Source: Methyloversatilis universalis FAM5 (GTDB lineage Bacteria > Pseudomonadota > Gammaproteobacteria > Burkholderiales > Rhodocyclaceae). Taken from it: a stretch of DNA of 64,000 nt. Of the stretch, positions 34,768-44,718 are shown piece after piece. The number at the start of each line of letters is the position of its first letter. The first letter of the stretch is position 1. The notes under the pieces were generated by a model. The model was not told the DNA's origin and did no database searches. It saw nothing but the letters and a program-made list of their open reading frames with translations. Location: positions 20,214 to 84,213 of the forward strand of contig NZ_AFHG01000042.1 of assembly GCF_000214035.2 (NCBI RefSeq), in the 5' to 3' direction. A program made the position numbers and the translations under genes.

Positions 34768-35934
34768 TCAGATCTGGAAGGTGCGCAGGCTCGCTTCCAG
34801 TTCGCGGGCCGACGCCGCAACCGCTTCGCCCTGGGATGCGGTCTGCGCCACACCACGCGCATTGTCCTCGGACAGCGCCGACAGTTCGCCGGCATTGCGC
34901 AGGATGGCGTGCGCCGTCGTGTCCTGCTCGCGCATGCTGGTGGCGACCTCGCCGGACTTGTGCGCCAGTTCATCCATGCGGTTCAGGATGGATTCGAAGG
35001 TGTCCACCGCGCCGCGCGACGTCGTGACCGCCCCGCTCACCCGCTGGCTGGCCTGCCCCACGCGTTCGACGGTTTCCTGCGCATCGTGACGGATCTTGGC
35101 CACGATCTGTTCGATATCGGCAGTCGAGCCCTGGGTACGCTGCGCCAGCTTGCGCACCTCGTCCGCCACCACCGCGAAGCCGCGGCCCTGCTCACCGGCC
35201 CGTGCTGCCTCGATCGCGGCATTCAGTGCCAGCAGATTGGTCTGGTCGGAAATGTCCTTCACCACATCGTTGATCTTGGCGATCTCCTCCGAATCCTTGA
35301 CCAGGCGTTCGATCACCTGCAGCGATTCCTCCATCTCCCTGGCGATGCGGCTGACGCCCTCCATCGACACTTCGAGATCGGTCTTGCCACTGCGCGTGCT
35401 GTCGCCGGCGTCGCGCACGATGCCGTCCATGTCCGCGGACAGATCCGCCACCTGACGCGCCGATGCCGTCATTTCCTCCATCGCCTCAGCGACGGTACGG
35501 ATGCGGTCCGCCTGCTGCGAACCGGTTTCGTTGGCGCTGGTGGTCAATCGCGACAGTTCCTCGGCCGACGCGGTGAGTGTCGATGACAGCACGGTCATCT
35601 TTTCGATCAGCTTGCGGAAGGATTTGCAGGCCTGGTTGTACTCGTAGCCCAGCCAGGCGAAATCGTCCTTGCCGGACAGGCTGAGCTTGTGATTCAGCTT
35701 GCCTTCGGCAAGACTGTGCATCGCATTGACCAGCAGTTCCGCGCGCTGGCCGAAACCGCGGCCGAACCATACTCCGACGCCCACGATCACCGCAGCACAT
35801 ACGCTGCCGGCCGCGAGCACGCCCCAGATGCCCGGGAGCAGCACCTCCTGCGCACCGAACACGGCCACGCACATGACCGAGGCGAAAATCGAATGAAAAA
35901 GAAAGGCCTTGCGGATGCTGAGCATGTTTTTCAT
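34768..35934 (-). CDS. Methyl-accepting chemotaxis protein without a large periplasmic domain
   Basis: A 388-aa chemoreceptor. Two hydrophobic helices near the N-terminus (about 10-35 and 38-58) are separated by only a few residues, so there is almost no periplasmic ligand domain. A HAMP-like segment and a long coiled-coil signalling domain follow, with the highly conserved hairpin tip EAARAGEQGRGFAVVADEVR. No C-terminal CheR/CheB-tethering pentapeptide is seen. It may sense membrane or cytoplasmic signals. It lies between the quinoprotein island and the TRAP transporter; its ligand is unknown. Confidence 0.9.
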   Translation of the reverse strand: MKNMLSIRKAFLFHSIFASVMCVAVFGAQEVLLPGIWGVLAAGSVCAAVIVGVGVWFGRGFGQRAELLVNAMHSLAEGKLNHKLSLSGKDDFAWLGYEYNQACKSFRKLIEKMTVLSSTLTASAEELSRLTTSANETGSQQADRIRTVAEAMEEMTASARQVADLSADMDGIVRDAGDSTRSGKTDLEVSMEGVSRIAREMEESLQVIERLVKDSEEIAKINDVVKDISDQTNLLALNAAIEAARAGEQGRGFAVVADEVRKLAQRTQGSTADIEQIVAKIRHDAQETVERVGQASQRVSGAVTTSRGAVDTFESILNRMDELAHKSGEVATSMREQDTTAHAILRNAGELSALSEDNARGVAQTASQGEAVAASARELEASLRTFQI

Positions 35935-36062
35935 GTCTCCGTTCCTTGTCGTTCTGGGTGGGCTCAGGTCGAACGGCTCTTTGATTTTGTGACGCCCATG
36001 CCGTCGATCTCCTCAGGCCTCTCTAACGGTCGTTCACATCGCGGACTTGAGACGCCGCCATG

Positions 36063-36094
36063 AAAAAAGGCCGCACGGAAACCCATGCGGCCTT
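36063..36094 (-). terminator. Rho-independent terminator of dctPQM
   Basis: aaggccgca and tgcggcctt form a 9-bp stem (36067-36094) flanked by a run of A on the plus strand, hence U-rich on the minus strand. It lies 28 bases after the dctM stop. Confidence 0.8.
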
Positions 36095-36121
36095 GTGCGA
36101 CGCAGCAGACTGTGGCGGGGC

Positions 36122-37408
36122 TCAGTTGATCATGCCCAGCATGCGCGGCAGCCACAGGGACAGCGGAGGCCAGTAGGTCACCACCACCAGGAAGCCCAGC
36201 ATGGACAGCAGCCACGGCCACACCGCCACCGTCAGCTCGGTGATGCCCATCTTGGTGATGCCGGACGCCACGTAGAGGTTCAGCCCCACCGGCGGATGGC
36301 ACATGCCGACCTCCATATTGACCACCATCATGATGCCGAAGTGCACCGGATCGATGCCCAGCTTCACCGCCACCGGAAACAGGATGGGCGCGAAGATGAG
36401 CACGATGGACGAAGGCTCCATCACGTTGCCGGCCAGCAGCAGGATGACGTTCACCGCCAGCAGGAAGGCGATCGGACCGAGGCCCTGACCCAGCATCCAC
36501 TCGGCCAGCGCCTGCGGAATGTTCTCGTTGGTCATGATGAAGCTGAACAGCACCGCGTTGGTGATGATGTACAGCAGCATCGCGCTCATGTTGGCCGAGT
36601 TCAGAAGCACCCGGGGCACGTCGCGCAGACTCATGTCGCGATACACGAACACTGCGACGATGAAGGCATAGACCGCGCTCATGGCCGCCGCCTCGGTCGG
36701 CGTGAAGATGCCGGTGTAGATGCCGCCCATCACCACCACGATCAGCAGCAGGCCCCAGACCGAATCACGGAAAGCCTTCAGGCGCTGGGCGGCAGACGCC
36801 TTGGGCTGGCGCGGATAGTCGAACCTGCGCGCGCGGTACCAGGTGACGAAGCCGAGCACGCCGGCCAGCGCCAGACCCGGCACGACACCGGCCATGAACA
36901 GCGCACCTACCGAGGTATTGGTCGCCACCGAATACATCACCATCACGATGGACGGCGGAATCAGGATGCCCAGCGCGCCCGAGGTCGAAATGACGCCGGC
37001 ACCAAAGCGGTTCGGGAAACCTGCCTTCACCATGGCCGGCAGCAGGATGGAGCCGATGGCCACCACGGTCGCCGGGCTGGAACCTGACACCGCGGCGAAC
37101 AGCGCACAGGCCAGCACGCCGGCCAGACCCAGACCGCCGTACCAGTGTCCGACCAGTGACGTGGCGAAATTGATCATCCGTTTCGCCACCCCGCCGTGGG
37201 TCAGGAAGTTGCCGGCCAGGATGAAGAACGGAATCGCCATGATTTCGAACTTCTCGATGCCGGTAAACAGCTTGAGTGCCACCGATTCCAGCGGCACCTG
37301 GGTCATCGTGAACAGAAAGGTGAGCACCGTCAGGCCGAGCGAGATCGAGATCGGCATGCCGGTCAGCATCAGCACGAACAGCAGCGTGAAAATGATCAGG
37401 GCGTTCAT
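36122..37408 (-). CDS. dctM: TRAP transporter large permease, DctM type
   Basis: A 428-aa integral membrane protein with about 12 hydrophobic segments, the ion-coupled transport subunit of a tripartite ATP-independent periplasmic transporter. Conserved stretches are PFFILAGNFLTHGGVAKRMI and SGSSPATVVAIGSILLPAMV. It overlaps dctQ by 4 bases (ATGA). Confidence 0.93.
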   Translation of the reverse strand: MNALIIFTLLFVLMLTGMPISISLGLTVLTFLFTMTQVPLESVALKLFTGIEKFEIMAIPFFILAGNFLTHGGVAKRMINFATSLVGHWYGGLGLAGVLACALFAAVSGSSPATVVAIGSILLPAMVKAGFPNRFGAGVISTSGALGILIPPSIVMVMYSVATNTSVGALFMAGVVPGLALAGVLGFVTWYRARRFDYPRQPKASAAQRLKAFRDSVWGLLLIVVVMGGIYTGIFTPTEAAAMSAVYAFIVAVFVYRDMSLRDVPRVLLNSANMSAMLLYIITNAVLFSFIMTNENIPQALAEWMLGQGLGPIAFLLAVNVILLLAGNVMEPSSIVLIFAPILFPVAVKLGIDPVHFGIMMVVNMEVGMCHPPVGLNLYVASGITKMGITELTVAVWPWLLSMLGFLVVVTYWPPLSLWLPRMLGMIN

Positions 37409-38019
37409 GCGCGCGCCTCCTTCGACTCGGTGACTTCGTCCAGACCATCGACATGGCCGTGGTCGTGGTGCGGCAGTTCACCGGTACGGATGAAGCCCAG
37501 CGTGACCTGCAGGAAGCGGAAGCACATCAGGTAGGAACCGAAGGGAATCGCCGAATAGACGATCCAGGTCGGCCACTCCAGGTCGGGCGTGGTCGGCCCT
37601 TCCGGAATGTCGGTCAGGTCGCGGCCGAGCCAGGAGAACACCGCGTGGTGCGCGCCGTTCTCCCAGACGAAGGAGGCGCCCAGCGTGCCGACGGTGGCGG
37701 TGAACAGTGCGCCGGCAAGCAGGCCGAACACCACGAACTTCGCACGGTTCTTCGGCTGCAGCCGGTTGATCAGCACATCGACGCCGACGTGGATGCCGGT
37801 ACGCACGCCGTAGGCCGCACCGAACTTGGCCATCCATACGAACATGATGATGGTCAGTTCCTGCGCCCAGCTCAGGTTGATCGACAGCAGCCAGTCCTGC
37901 AGGCCGGGAATCGCGTAGCCGGCGAGATAGCGGTGCACCACGGCGACGAACACGATGAGCGTCGCCGCACCGATGAGAGCGGTGATGAGCCACTCCTCGA
38001 GGTGATCGAGAAATTTCAT
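37405..38019 (-). CDS. dctQ: TRAP transporter small permease, DctQ type
   Basis: A 204-aa membrane protein with four hydrophobic helices (first at about 12-34), containing WAQELTIIMFVWMAKFGAAYGVRTGIHVGVDVL, here read in two adjacent blocks typical of DctQ. It pairs with DctM, to which it is coupled by an ATGA overlap, and follows dctP by 60 bp. The C-terminus is His/Asp-rich (LPHHDHGHVDGLDE). Confidence 0.92.
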   Translation of the reverse strand: MKFLDHLEEWLITALIGAATLIVFVAVVHRYLAGYAIPGLQDWLLSINLSWAQELTIIMFVWMAKFGAAYGVRTGIHVGVDVLINRLQPKNRAKFVVFGLLAGALFTATVGTLGASFVWENGAHHAVFSWLGRDLTDIPEGPTTPDLEWPTWIVYSAIPFGSYLMCFRFLQVTLGFIRTGELPHHDHGHVDGLDEVTESKEARA

Positions 38020-38079
38020 GGAAAGCCTCCGGACGGAGAGAGGTGGCGGCGGCCTGAACGGCCGCCGCGGCAGGCGGTG

Positions 38080-39084
38080 TTACAGCTTGGTGGGGTCGAA
38101 CGCGGTTTCCTTGTAGATGTCGCGCAGGATCTGTTCACCGATCCGGCTTTCCATCTTCTTGTGCACCGGCACCAGCGCACGCTTGAAGGCCATGCGCTCG
38201 TCCGGGGTCGGCACGTAGATCTGGGTCTTGCCGCTCTTGCGGATGCCTTCCAGCGACGCGTCGTTCTCTTCCTTCGCGATCTTGTTCGCGTAGGCGGTGG
38301 ATTCCTTCATCGCGGTGTCCAGCTGGCCGCGCACATCGGCCGGCAGGCCGTCCCAGAACTTCTTGTTCACGATCACCGCATAGCCGAGGTAGCCGTGGTC
38401 GGTCACCGTCATGTACTTCTGCACCTCGTGCATCTTCTGCGTGTACATGTTCGAGTGCGGGTTCTCGGTGCCATCCACCACGCCGGTCTGCAGCGCCTGG
38501 TAGGCCTCGGAGAAGGCCATCACCTGGGGCAGCGCGCCCAGCGCACGGATTTCCTCTTCCAGCACCTTGGACGACTGGATGCGAAGCTTCTTGCCCTTCA
38601 GGTCGGCCGGTGTCCTGATCGGGGTGTTGGCCGAGAAGGACTTGAAGCCGTTGTCCCAGAAAGCCAGACCGACGATGCCCTTGGGCTCCAGCTTCTTCAG
38701 GATGGACGCGCCGATCGGGCCCTGGGTCACGCGGTGCAGCTCTTCGTAGTTGTCGAAGATGAAGGGCAGGTCGAACACCTCGAATTCCTTCACGCCCAGC
38801 GGACCGAACTTGGCCAGCGACGGCGCCAGCATCTGCACCGCGCCGAGCTGCAGCGCCTCCATCTCTTCCTTGTCCTTGTACAGCTGGCTGTTCGGGTACA
38901 CCTCAACCTTCACCTTGCCGCCGGTCAGCTCTTCCGCGCGCTTCTTGAAGTACTCCGCGGCCTTGCCCTTGGGTGTTTCCACCGCCACCACGTGGCTGAA
39001 CTTGATCACGATCGGTTGCTGGGCCATGGCCAGCGGCGTCAGGCCCAGCGTCAGCAGGCCGAACAGCAGGGAATGCAGTTTCAT
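38080..39084 (-). CDS. dctP: TRAP transporter substrate-binding protein, DctP type
   Basis: A 334-aa periplasmic protein with signal peptide ending AMAQQ (about residue 21). It contains KFSHVVAVETPKGKAAEYFK and the ligand-contacting Arg block GKKLRIQSSKVLEEE, in which the usual family Arg is in place. The wording (HVVAVETPKGKAA, YLGYAVIVNKKFWDGLP) is very close to C4-dicarboxylate DctP proteins, so succinate, fumarate or malate are likely ligands. It is the first gene of dctPQM and divergent from the two-component system. Confidence 0.92.
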   Translation of the reverse strand: MKLHSLLFGLLTLGLTPLAMAQQPIVIKFSHVVAVETPKGKAAEYFKKRAEELTGGKVKVEVYPNSQLYKDKEEMEALQLGAVQMLAPSLAKFGPLGVKEFEVFDLPFIFDNYEELHRVTQGPIGASILKKLEPKGIVGLAFWDNGFKSFSANTPIRTPADLKGKKLRIQSSKVLEEEIRALGALPQVMAFSEAYQALQTGVVDGTENPHSNMYTQKMHEVQKYMTVTDHGYLGYAVIVNKKFWDGLPADVRGQLDTAMKESTAYANKIAKEENDASLEGIRKSGKTQIYVPTPDERMAFKRALVPVHKKMESRIGEQILRDIYKETAFDPTKL

Positions 39085-39263
39085 GGTGTCTCCTCGTTAT
39101 GGAAGGCCACACGGCGCGGACGGCCGGTGTGATGATCGGATTCTGGTAGTCCCGCCGGTCCGGGACCATTGTGGATATCCGCAACCGGCCGCCGCCTGTG
39201 GAAAACCGAAATACGCCCCCTGCCCGGCCCACTTATGATGGGCAGCTCAGCCCCTGGTCCGCC

Positions 39264-41198
39264 ATGAATACCGTCCCGACCCTCACGCCTCCGCTGCACG
39301 CCCCCGCTTCCGGCCCCGGCTGGTACTGGATCGTGCCGCGGGTGGCGGTCGCCCTGTTTCTGGTCGCCATCGGTGCGCTGGTGTGGTGGCTGCACCGCAA
39401 CGATCTGGACGAGCAGCGCGCCACGCTGATCAACGACGTGCTGTGGATGGAACAGGACCTGCGTTTCCATCTCGACCGCAACGCGGAACAGATGGCGCAG
39501 ATCGGGCGTGACGCCGGCGACCGCCGGCTCGACCCGCAGGTGCTCGACGCCCGTCTGCGCAGCCTGATCGCCAACGGGCACGGCCTGCTGAAGATCGACA
39601 CGCTGCACGCGACCGACCTGACGGACGGCGAGCTCTCCGGTCCGGCCCGCCTGTCCGGCAGCACCGGGCGGGCGGTCTACCTGCCGCCCGAACGGACCCC
39701 GGACGGCGACGTGCATTTCGACGTGCTGGTACCGCTGGGCGGCGATCTGGGCTGGATGCTGGGCCGTTACTCGATCGCGCAGATGCTGTCGCAGTCGGTG
39801 CCCTGGTGGTTCGCCGAACGCTACAAGCTGGACGTGATCGACAACACCGAAACCGTGCTGGCCAGCAAATCCAAGGTGGCCGCCGAACACGACGAACTGA
39901 ACTACGCGCTCGCGTTCGACCCGCCGGGCCACGGCCTGCGTCTGAGGGTAACCGCCTACCGCAGCGACACGCGGCTGCTGCCTGCACTGCTCGTCGTCAC
40001 CATCGTCGGCCTCGCGCTCACCATGCTGTGGAGTCTGTGGGCGCTGCGCCGGCATCTGGTGCGCCGGCTGGCTGCCGAACAGGCGCTGCGCGAGGAACAC
40101 AGCTTCCGCACCGCGATGGAGGACTCGCTCATCATCGGCCTGCGCGCACGCGACCTCAGCGGCCGCATCACCCACGTGAATCCGGCTTTCTGCCGCATGG
40201 TGGGCTGGAGCGCGGAGGAGCTGATGGCGATGACCCCGCCCATGCCCTACTGGGCGCCGGAGGCCGCCGAGCACATCCGCGCGCTGCACGACGGCATCCT
40301 GGCCGGCGGCGCCATGTCGCACGGGGCGATGGAACTGAAGTTCGTCCGCCGCGACGGCCAGCGCTTCGACGTGCTCATTTCCGAAGCGCCGCTGATGGAC
40401 GCCCGCGGCCGCCATGTCGGCTGGATGAGTTCGGTGCTCGACATCACTGAACGCAAGCAGGCGGAAGAGCTGTACCGGCAGCAGCAGGAAAAGCTGCAGT
40501 TCACCGGCCGCCTGATCACCATGGGCGAAATGGCCTCGACGCTGGCGCACGAACTGAACCAGCCGCTGTCGGCCATCGCCAGCTACAGCACCGCCTGCCT
40601 GAACATGGTGGAACACGGCACCGGCACGCTGTCCGACCTGCAGGAGCCGCTGGCGAAAATGAGCTCGCAGGCGAAGCGGGCCGGCACCATCATCCGCCGG
40701 GTGCATGAATTCGTCCGCCGCTCCGAACCGAAGCGCATGCCCTGTTCGCTGAACGACGTGGTCGACGAGGCGCTCGGTCTGATCGAGGCCGATGCACGCA
40801 AGCGCGACATCCGCATATCCAGCTCGCTGGCCGGCGGCCTGCCCGACATCCACGCCGACCGGGTGATGATCGAACAGGTGCTGCTCAACCTGATCCGCAA
40901 CGGCATGGACGCGATGGCAGGCTGCGCGCCGGAGCGCCGGCGCCTGCTGATACAGACCGGCGCCGACGCCGAAGGCGTGCAGGTGTCGGTGCGCGACAAC
41001 GGCGGCGGCATTCCGCCGGAAGTGGCCGACAAGCTGTTCGCCCCCTTCTTCACCACCAAGCCGGACGGCATGGGCATGGGTCTCAACATCTGCCGCTCCA
41101 TCGTCGAACTGCACCATGGCCGGCTGTGGTTCGAAGCGGCCGAGGGCGGCGGCACGGTATTCATCCTGAAACTGCCGGCAGGAGGTGCAGCGCCATGA
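39264..41198 (+). CDS. dctS: DctS-like sensor histidine kinase
   Basis: A 644-aa membrane kinase: two transmembrane helices (about 20-42 and 237-258) bracket a periplasmic sensor domain. A PAS domain (about 285-400, HVNPAFCRMVGWSAEELM), the H-box MASTLAHELNQPLSAIASYS with phospho-acceptor His429, and the N, G1 and G2 boxes (NLIRNGMDAM, DNGGGIP, GMGMGLNICRSIV) follow. Divergent from dctP and overlapping its FixJ-type regulator (ATGA), it fits the DctS/DctR pair that controls TRAP dicarboxylate uptake in Rhodobacter. The ATG at 39264 is chosen because upstream sequence has no domain. Confidence 0.88.
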   Translation: MNTVPTLTPPLHAPASGPGWYWIVPRVAVALFLVAIGALVWWLHRNDLDEQRATLINDVLWMEQDLRFHLDRNAEQMAQIGRDAGDRRLDPQVLDARLRSLIANGHGLLKIDTLHATDLTDGELSGPARLSGSTGRAVYLPPERTPDGDVHFDVLVPLGGDLGWMLGRYSIAQMLSQSVPWWFAERYKLDVIDNTETVLASKSKVAAEHDELNYALAFDPPGHGLRLRVTAYRSDTRLLPALLVVTIVGLALTMLWSLWALRRHLVRRLAAEQALREEHSFRTAMEDSLIIGLRARDLSGRITHVNPAFCRMVGWSAEELMAMTPPMPYWAPEAAEHIRALHDGILAGGAMSHGAMELKFVRRDGQRFDVLISEAPLMDARGRHVGWMSSVLDITERKQAEELYRQQQEKLQFTGRLITMGEMASTLAHELNQPLSAIASYSTACLNMVEHGTGTLSDLQEPLAKMSSQAKRAGTIIRRVHEFVRRSEPKRMPCSLNDVVDEALGLIEADARKRDIRISSSLAGGLPDIHADRVMIEQVLLNLIRNGMDAMAGCAPERRRLLIQTGADAEGVQVSVRDNGGGIPPEVADKLFAPFFTTKPDGMGMGLNICRSIVELHHGRLWFEAAEGGGTVFILKLPAGGAAP

Positions 41199-41803
41199 GT
41201 GCATCGGAGAGCCAGATCTTCATCGTCGATGACGACGACGCCATCCGCGACGCGCTCGGCTGGCTGTTCCGCTCACGCGGTCATGCGGTGCGCACCTGGC
41301 CGTCGGCCGAGGCGCTGCTGGACAGCGGCGAAATCGCTCACTGCGGCTGTCTGGTGCTGGACATCCGGATGGACGGCATGAGCGGGCTGGAGCTGTTCGG
41401 CTGGCTGCGCGAGCACAGCCATACGCTGCCGGTCATCTTCCTGACCGGCCATGGCGACGTGCCGATGGCGGTCGACGCAATCAAGCAGGGCGCCTTCGAT
41501 TTCGTCGAGAAGCCGTTCAACGACAACGAACTGGTGGACCGCGCGCTGGCCGCGCTGGCCATGCACCGGCAGCAGGTGTCCAAGCGCGCCGCGCTGCAGG
41601 CCATCGAGGAACGCGTTGCCCAGCTCACCCAGCGCGAGATCGAAGTGATGGAGCGGGTGCTGGCCGGCCAGATGAACAAGGTGATCGCCAGCGATCTGGG
41701 CGTCACCATGCGCACCGTTGAGGTTCACCGTGCGCGCATCTTCGAGAAAATGGGCGTGCGCTCTGCGGTCGAACTGGCCCAGGTGCTGGCGACGCGGAAG
41801 TAA
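41195..41803 (+). CDS. dctR: DctR-like FixJ-family response regulator
   Basis: A 202-aa regulator with an N-terminal receiver (FIVDDDDAIRD, phospho-acceptor in VLDIRMDGMSG, FDFVEKPFND with the switch Lys) and a C-terminal LuxR-type HTH (LTQREIEVMERVLAGQMNKV, TVEVHRARIFEKMGVRS). It overlaps the kinase gene by 4 bases. It probably activates dctPQM across the divergent promoter region 39085-39263. Confidence 0.9.
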   Translation: MSASESQIFIVDDDDAIRDALGWLFRSRGHAVRTWPSAEALLDSGEIAHCGCLVLDIRMDGMSGLELFGWLREHSHTLPVIFLTGHGDVPMAVDAIKQGAFDFVEKPFNDNELVDRALAALAMHRQQVSKRAALQAIEERVAQLTQREIEVMERVLAGQMNKVIASDLGVTMRTVEVHRARIFEKMGVRSAVELAQVLATRK

Positions 41804-41851
41804 CTGCTGCTCGGGCGGCTCGATCGCCCCGTCGGCCTGAACCTGCGGATG

Positions 41852-43636
41852 CTAGAGCCCGGCCGCCTCGTCCAGTACGGCGTCAGCACCGCTGCACACC
41901 ATGTGTGCCAGCCCGCCGCATTCGCTCAGCACGTGATCGGCGTAGAAACGCGCCGACACCATTTTCGCGCGCAGGAAATCCGTATCGCCGTCGCCGGCCG
42001 CCAGCCTGTGCTGCGCGAGCAGCGCGCCGCGCGCCAGCTGCCAGCCGCCGGCCGCACGGCCGAACAGCATGAGCAGTGGCACCGCGCCGGCGAGCACCGC
42101 GCGCAGATCGCTGCGCCAGTGGGCCAGCACGAAATCGATGCCGCGTTCCAGCGCCTGCGTCGCGTCGTCCAGACCGACGGCGATCGCCTCCAGCCCGGCT
42201 GCGCGCAGATCCGCCACCGTTTGACGCATGTCAGCCAGCACCGCACGCGCGGCTTCGCCGCCATCGCGGGCGATCTTGCGGCCGACCAGATCGTTCGCCT
42301 GTATGCCGGTCGTGCCTTCGTAAATGTTGGTGATGCGTGCATCGCGCAGATACTGCGCGGCACCGGTTTCCTCGACATAGCCCATGCCGCCGTGCACCTG
42401 CACGCCCAGCGAGGCCACCTCGTTCGCGGTTTCGGTGCTCCAGCCCTTGACCAGCGGAATCATCAGTTCGACAAAGGCCTGGGCGCGGGCGCGCTCCGCC
42501 TCGTCCGGATGCCGTGCGGCGCGGTCGCGCGCCGCCGCGGTCACCGCCGCCAGCGCACGCATCGCCTCGACCTGCGACTTCATGCGCATGAGCATGCGGC
42601 GCACATCCGGGTGGCGGACGATGGGCACGCTGCCACCGCCCTTTGCACCGGCCTCGCCGCCCTGCCGGCGCTCGTGCGCATAGGCTCGGGCATGCTGGAA
42701 GGCGCGTTCGGCCACCGCAAGGCCCTGCAGACCCACCGCGTAGCGCGCGGCGTTCATCATGATGAACATGTACTCGATGCCGCGGTGCTCTTCGCCGCAC
42801 AGCCAGCCGGTGGCGCCACCGGCATCGCCGAAGGCCATCACGCAGGTCGGGCTGGCGTGTATGCCCAGCTTGTGTTCCAGCGACACGCAGCGCAGGTCGT
42901 TGCGCGCGCCCGGATTGCCGTCGGCGTCCGGAATGAACTTGGGCACGATGAACAGCGAAATGCCCTTCACCCCCTCCGGGGCGCCCGGCGTACGGGCCAG
43001 CACCAGATGCACGATGTTGGACGCCAGTTCGTGCTCGCCGAAGGTGATGAAAATCTTCTGGCCGAACACCCGGTAACTGCCGTCCGGCTGCAGTTCGGCG
43101 CGCGTGCGCACCGCCGCCAGGTCGGACCCGGCCTGCGGCTCGGTCAGATTCATGGTGCCGGTCCATTCGCCGCTCACCATGCGCTCGAGATAGAGCGCCT
43201 TCTGTTCGTCGGAGCCGCACAGCGCCAGCGCCTCGATGGCGCCCGCGGTCAGCAGCGGGCACAGCGAGAACGCCATGTTGGCGCCCATCACCATTTCCTG
43301 GATCTGCGCCACCGCCAGATGCGGCATGCCGGCGCCACCGTGCGCCGGATCGCAGCCCATGCCGTTCCAGCCGTTGTCGGCCCAGGCCCGATAGGCCGCG
43401 GCAAAACCTTCCGGCATGACAACCCGGCCCTCCTCGTCCAGTCGCGCGCCGGTGCGGTCACCCACCCGGTTGATCGGCGACAGCACCTCGCCGGTGAAGC
43501 GCGCCGCTTCTTCCAGCACGGCGTCGATCACGTCCGGGCTCGCATCTTCATAGCCGGGCAAGGCGGCCACTTCAGCGAGACCGGCCAGGTCCAGCGCAAA
43601 GCGCATGTCCTGCAGCGGTGCGGCGTATTCGCTCAT
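41852..43636 (-). CDS. Acyl-CoA dehydrogenase, 594-aa long type
   Basis: An FAD flavoprotein longer than classical acyl-CoA dehydrogenases because of the N-terminal (MSEYAAPLQDMRFALDLAGL) and C-terminal extensions of the group that includes the 3-methylmercaptopropionyl-CoA dehydrogenase DmdC. Conserved segments are MNLTEPQAGSDLAAVRTRAE, KIFITFGEHELASNIVHLVLART and VQVHGGMGYVEETGAAQYLRD. It oxidises acyl-CoA to enoyl-CoA and passes electrons to ETF, whose genes are next upstream. The chain length of the substrate cannot be told. Confidence 0.9.
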   Translation of the reverse strand: MSEYAAPLQDMRFALDLAGLAEVAALPGYEDASPDVIDAVLEEAARFTGEVLSPINRVGDRTGARLDEEGRVVMPEGFAAAYRAWADNGWNGMGCDPAHGGAGMPHLAVAQIQEMVMGANMAFSLCPLLTAGAIEALALCGSDEQKALYLERMVSGEWTGTMNLTEPQAGSDLAAVRTRAELQPDGSYRVFGQKIFITFGEHELASNIVHLVLARTPGAPEGVKGISLFIVPKFIPDADGNPGARNDLRCVSLEHKLGIHASPTCVMAFGDAGGATGWLCGEEHRGIEYMFIMMNAARYAVGLQGLAVAERAFQHARAYAHERRQGGEAGAKGGGSVPIVRHPDVRRMLMRMKSQVEAMRALAAVTAAARDRAARHPDEAERARAQAFVELMIPLVKGWSTETANEVASLGVQVHGGMGYVEETGAAQYLRDARITNIYEGTTGIQANDLVGRKIARDGGEAARAVLADMRQTVADLRAAGLEAIAVGLDDATQALERGIDFVLAHWRSDLRAVLAGAVPLLMLFGRAAGGWQLARGALLAQHRLAAGDGDTDFLRAKMVSARFYADHVLSECGGLAHMVCSGADAVLDEAAGL

Positions 43637-43772
43637 GAACGTCTCCTCCTCGGGCTCTGGCGGCCCCTGGTGTCAACAGCATGCGGCCGTGACGGCACGA
43701 CCGGACGGTCGCGGACGCCGGCGGCTGCGACGCAGGGACGGGCAGCCGGTGAGCCGCCCGTCCGCAGGCGTG

Positions 43773-44708
43773 TCAGCCCAGTTCCTTGACCAGCGCCGGC
43801 ACCAGTTCGAACAGGTCACCGACCAGACCGTAATCGGCCACCTGGAAGATGGCGGCTTCCGGATCCTTGTTGATCGCGACGATCACCTTGGAATCCTTCA
43901 TGCCCGCCAGATGCTGGATGGCGCCGGACACGCCGATCGCGATATAGAGATCCGGCGCGACGATCTTGCCGGTCTGACCGACCTGGGCGTCGTTCGGCGC
44001 GTAGCCGGAATCGACCGCCGCACGGCTGGCACCCAGCGCCGCACCCAGCCGGTCGGCCAGCGGCTCGAGCACGCTGGCGTAGGCTTCGGCGCTGCCGAGC
44101 GCGCGGCCACCGGTCACCACCACGCGGGCATTGCCCAGTTCCGGGCGGGCCGAGGTCGACAGTTCCTGCGACACGAAGGCCGACAGCAGGCTGGCGGCCG
44201 GTGCGGCCAGCGCCTCGACCGGCGCGCTGCCGCCGGTGGCGGCCACCGGGTCGAAGGCGGTGGCGCGTACCGTCACCACCTTGACCGGATCGGCGCTCTG
44301 CACCGTGGCCAGCGCATTGCCGGCATAGATCGGGCGCACGAAGGTGTCGGCCGACACCACCTCGACGATGTCCGACACCTGGGCCACGTCCAGCGTCGCC
44401 GCGACGCGCGGCATGAAGTTCTTGCCGAAGCTGCCGGCCGGCGCCAGCACGTGGCTGTGACCGGCGGCCGCAGCCAGCGTGACCGCGGCCAGATCTTCCG
44501 CGGTCGGGTGGGCCAGATGGGCGGCGTCGGCGCTCAGCACCTTGGCGACGCCCGGCACCGCGGCAGCGGCTGCAGCGGCGCCGGCGCAGCCGCTGCCGGC
44601 CACCAGCACCGTGATGTCGCCGCCGATCTTCGCCGCGGCAGCCAGGGTATTCAACGTGGCCGGACGCAGGCCGGCGTTGTCGTGTTCTGCAATGACCAGA
44701 ATGCTCAT
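43773..44708 (-). CDS. etfA: Electron transfer flavoprotein subunit alpha
   Basis: A 311-aa EtfA/FixB. The FAD-binding C-terminal domain is clear: [60 protein letters not shown]. It binds FAD and transfers electrons from acyl-CoA dehydrogenases to ETF:quinone oxidoreductase. It follows etfB by 10 bp and precedes the acyl-CoA dehydrogenase gene, which it presumably serves. Confidence 0.95.
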   Translation of the reverse strand: MSILVIAEHDNAGLRPATLNTLAAAAKIGGDITVLVAGSGCAGAAAAAAAVPGVAKVLSADAAHLAHPTAEDLAAVTLAAAAGHSHVLAPAGSFGKNFMPRVAATLDVAQVSDIVEVVSADTFVRPIYAGNALATVQSADPVKVVTVRATAFDPVAATGGSAPVEALAAPAASLLSAFVSQELSTSARPELGNARVVVTGGRALGSAEAYASVLEPLADRLGAALGASRAAVDSGYAPNDAQVGQTGKIVAPDLYIAIGVSGAIQHLAGMKDSKVIVAINKDPEAAIFQVADYGLVGDLFELVPALVKELG

Positions 44709-44718
44709 GTCGGTTTCC

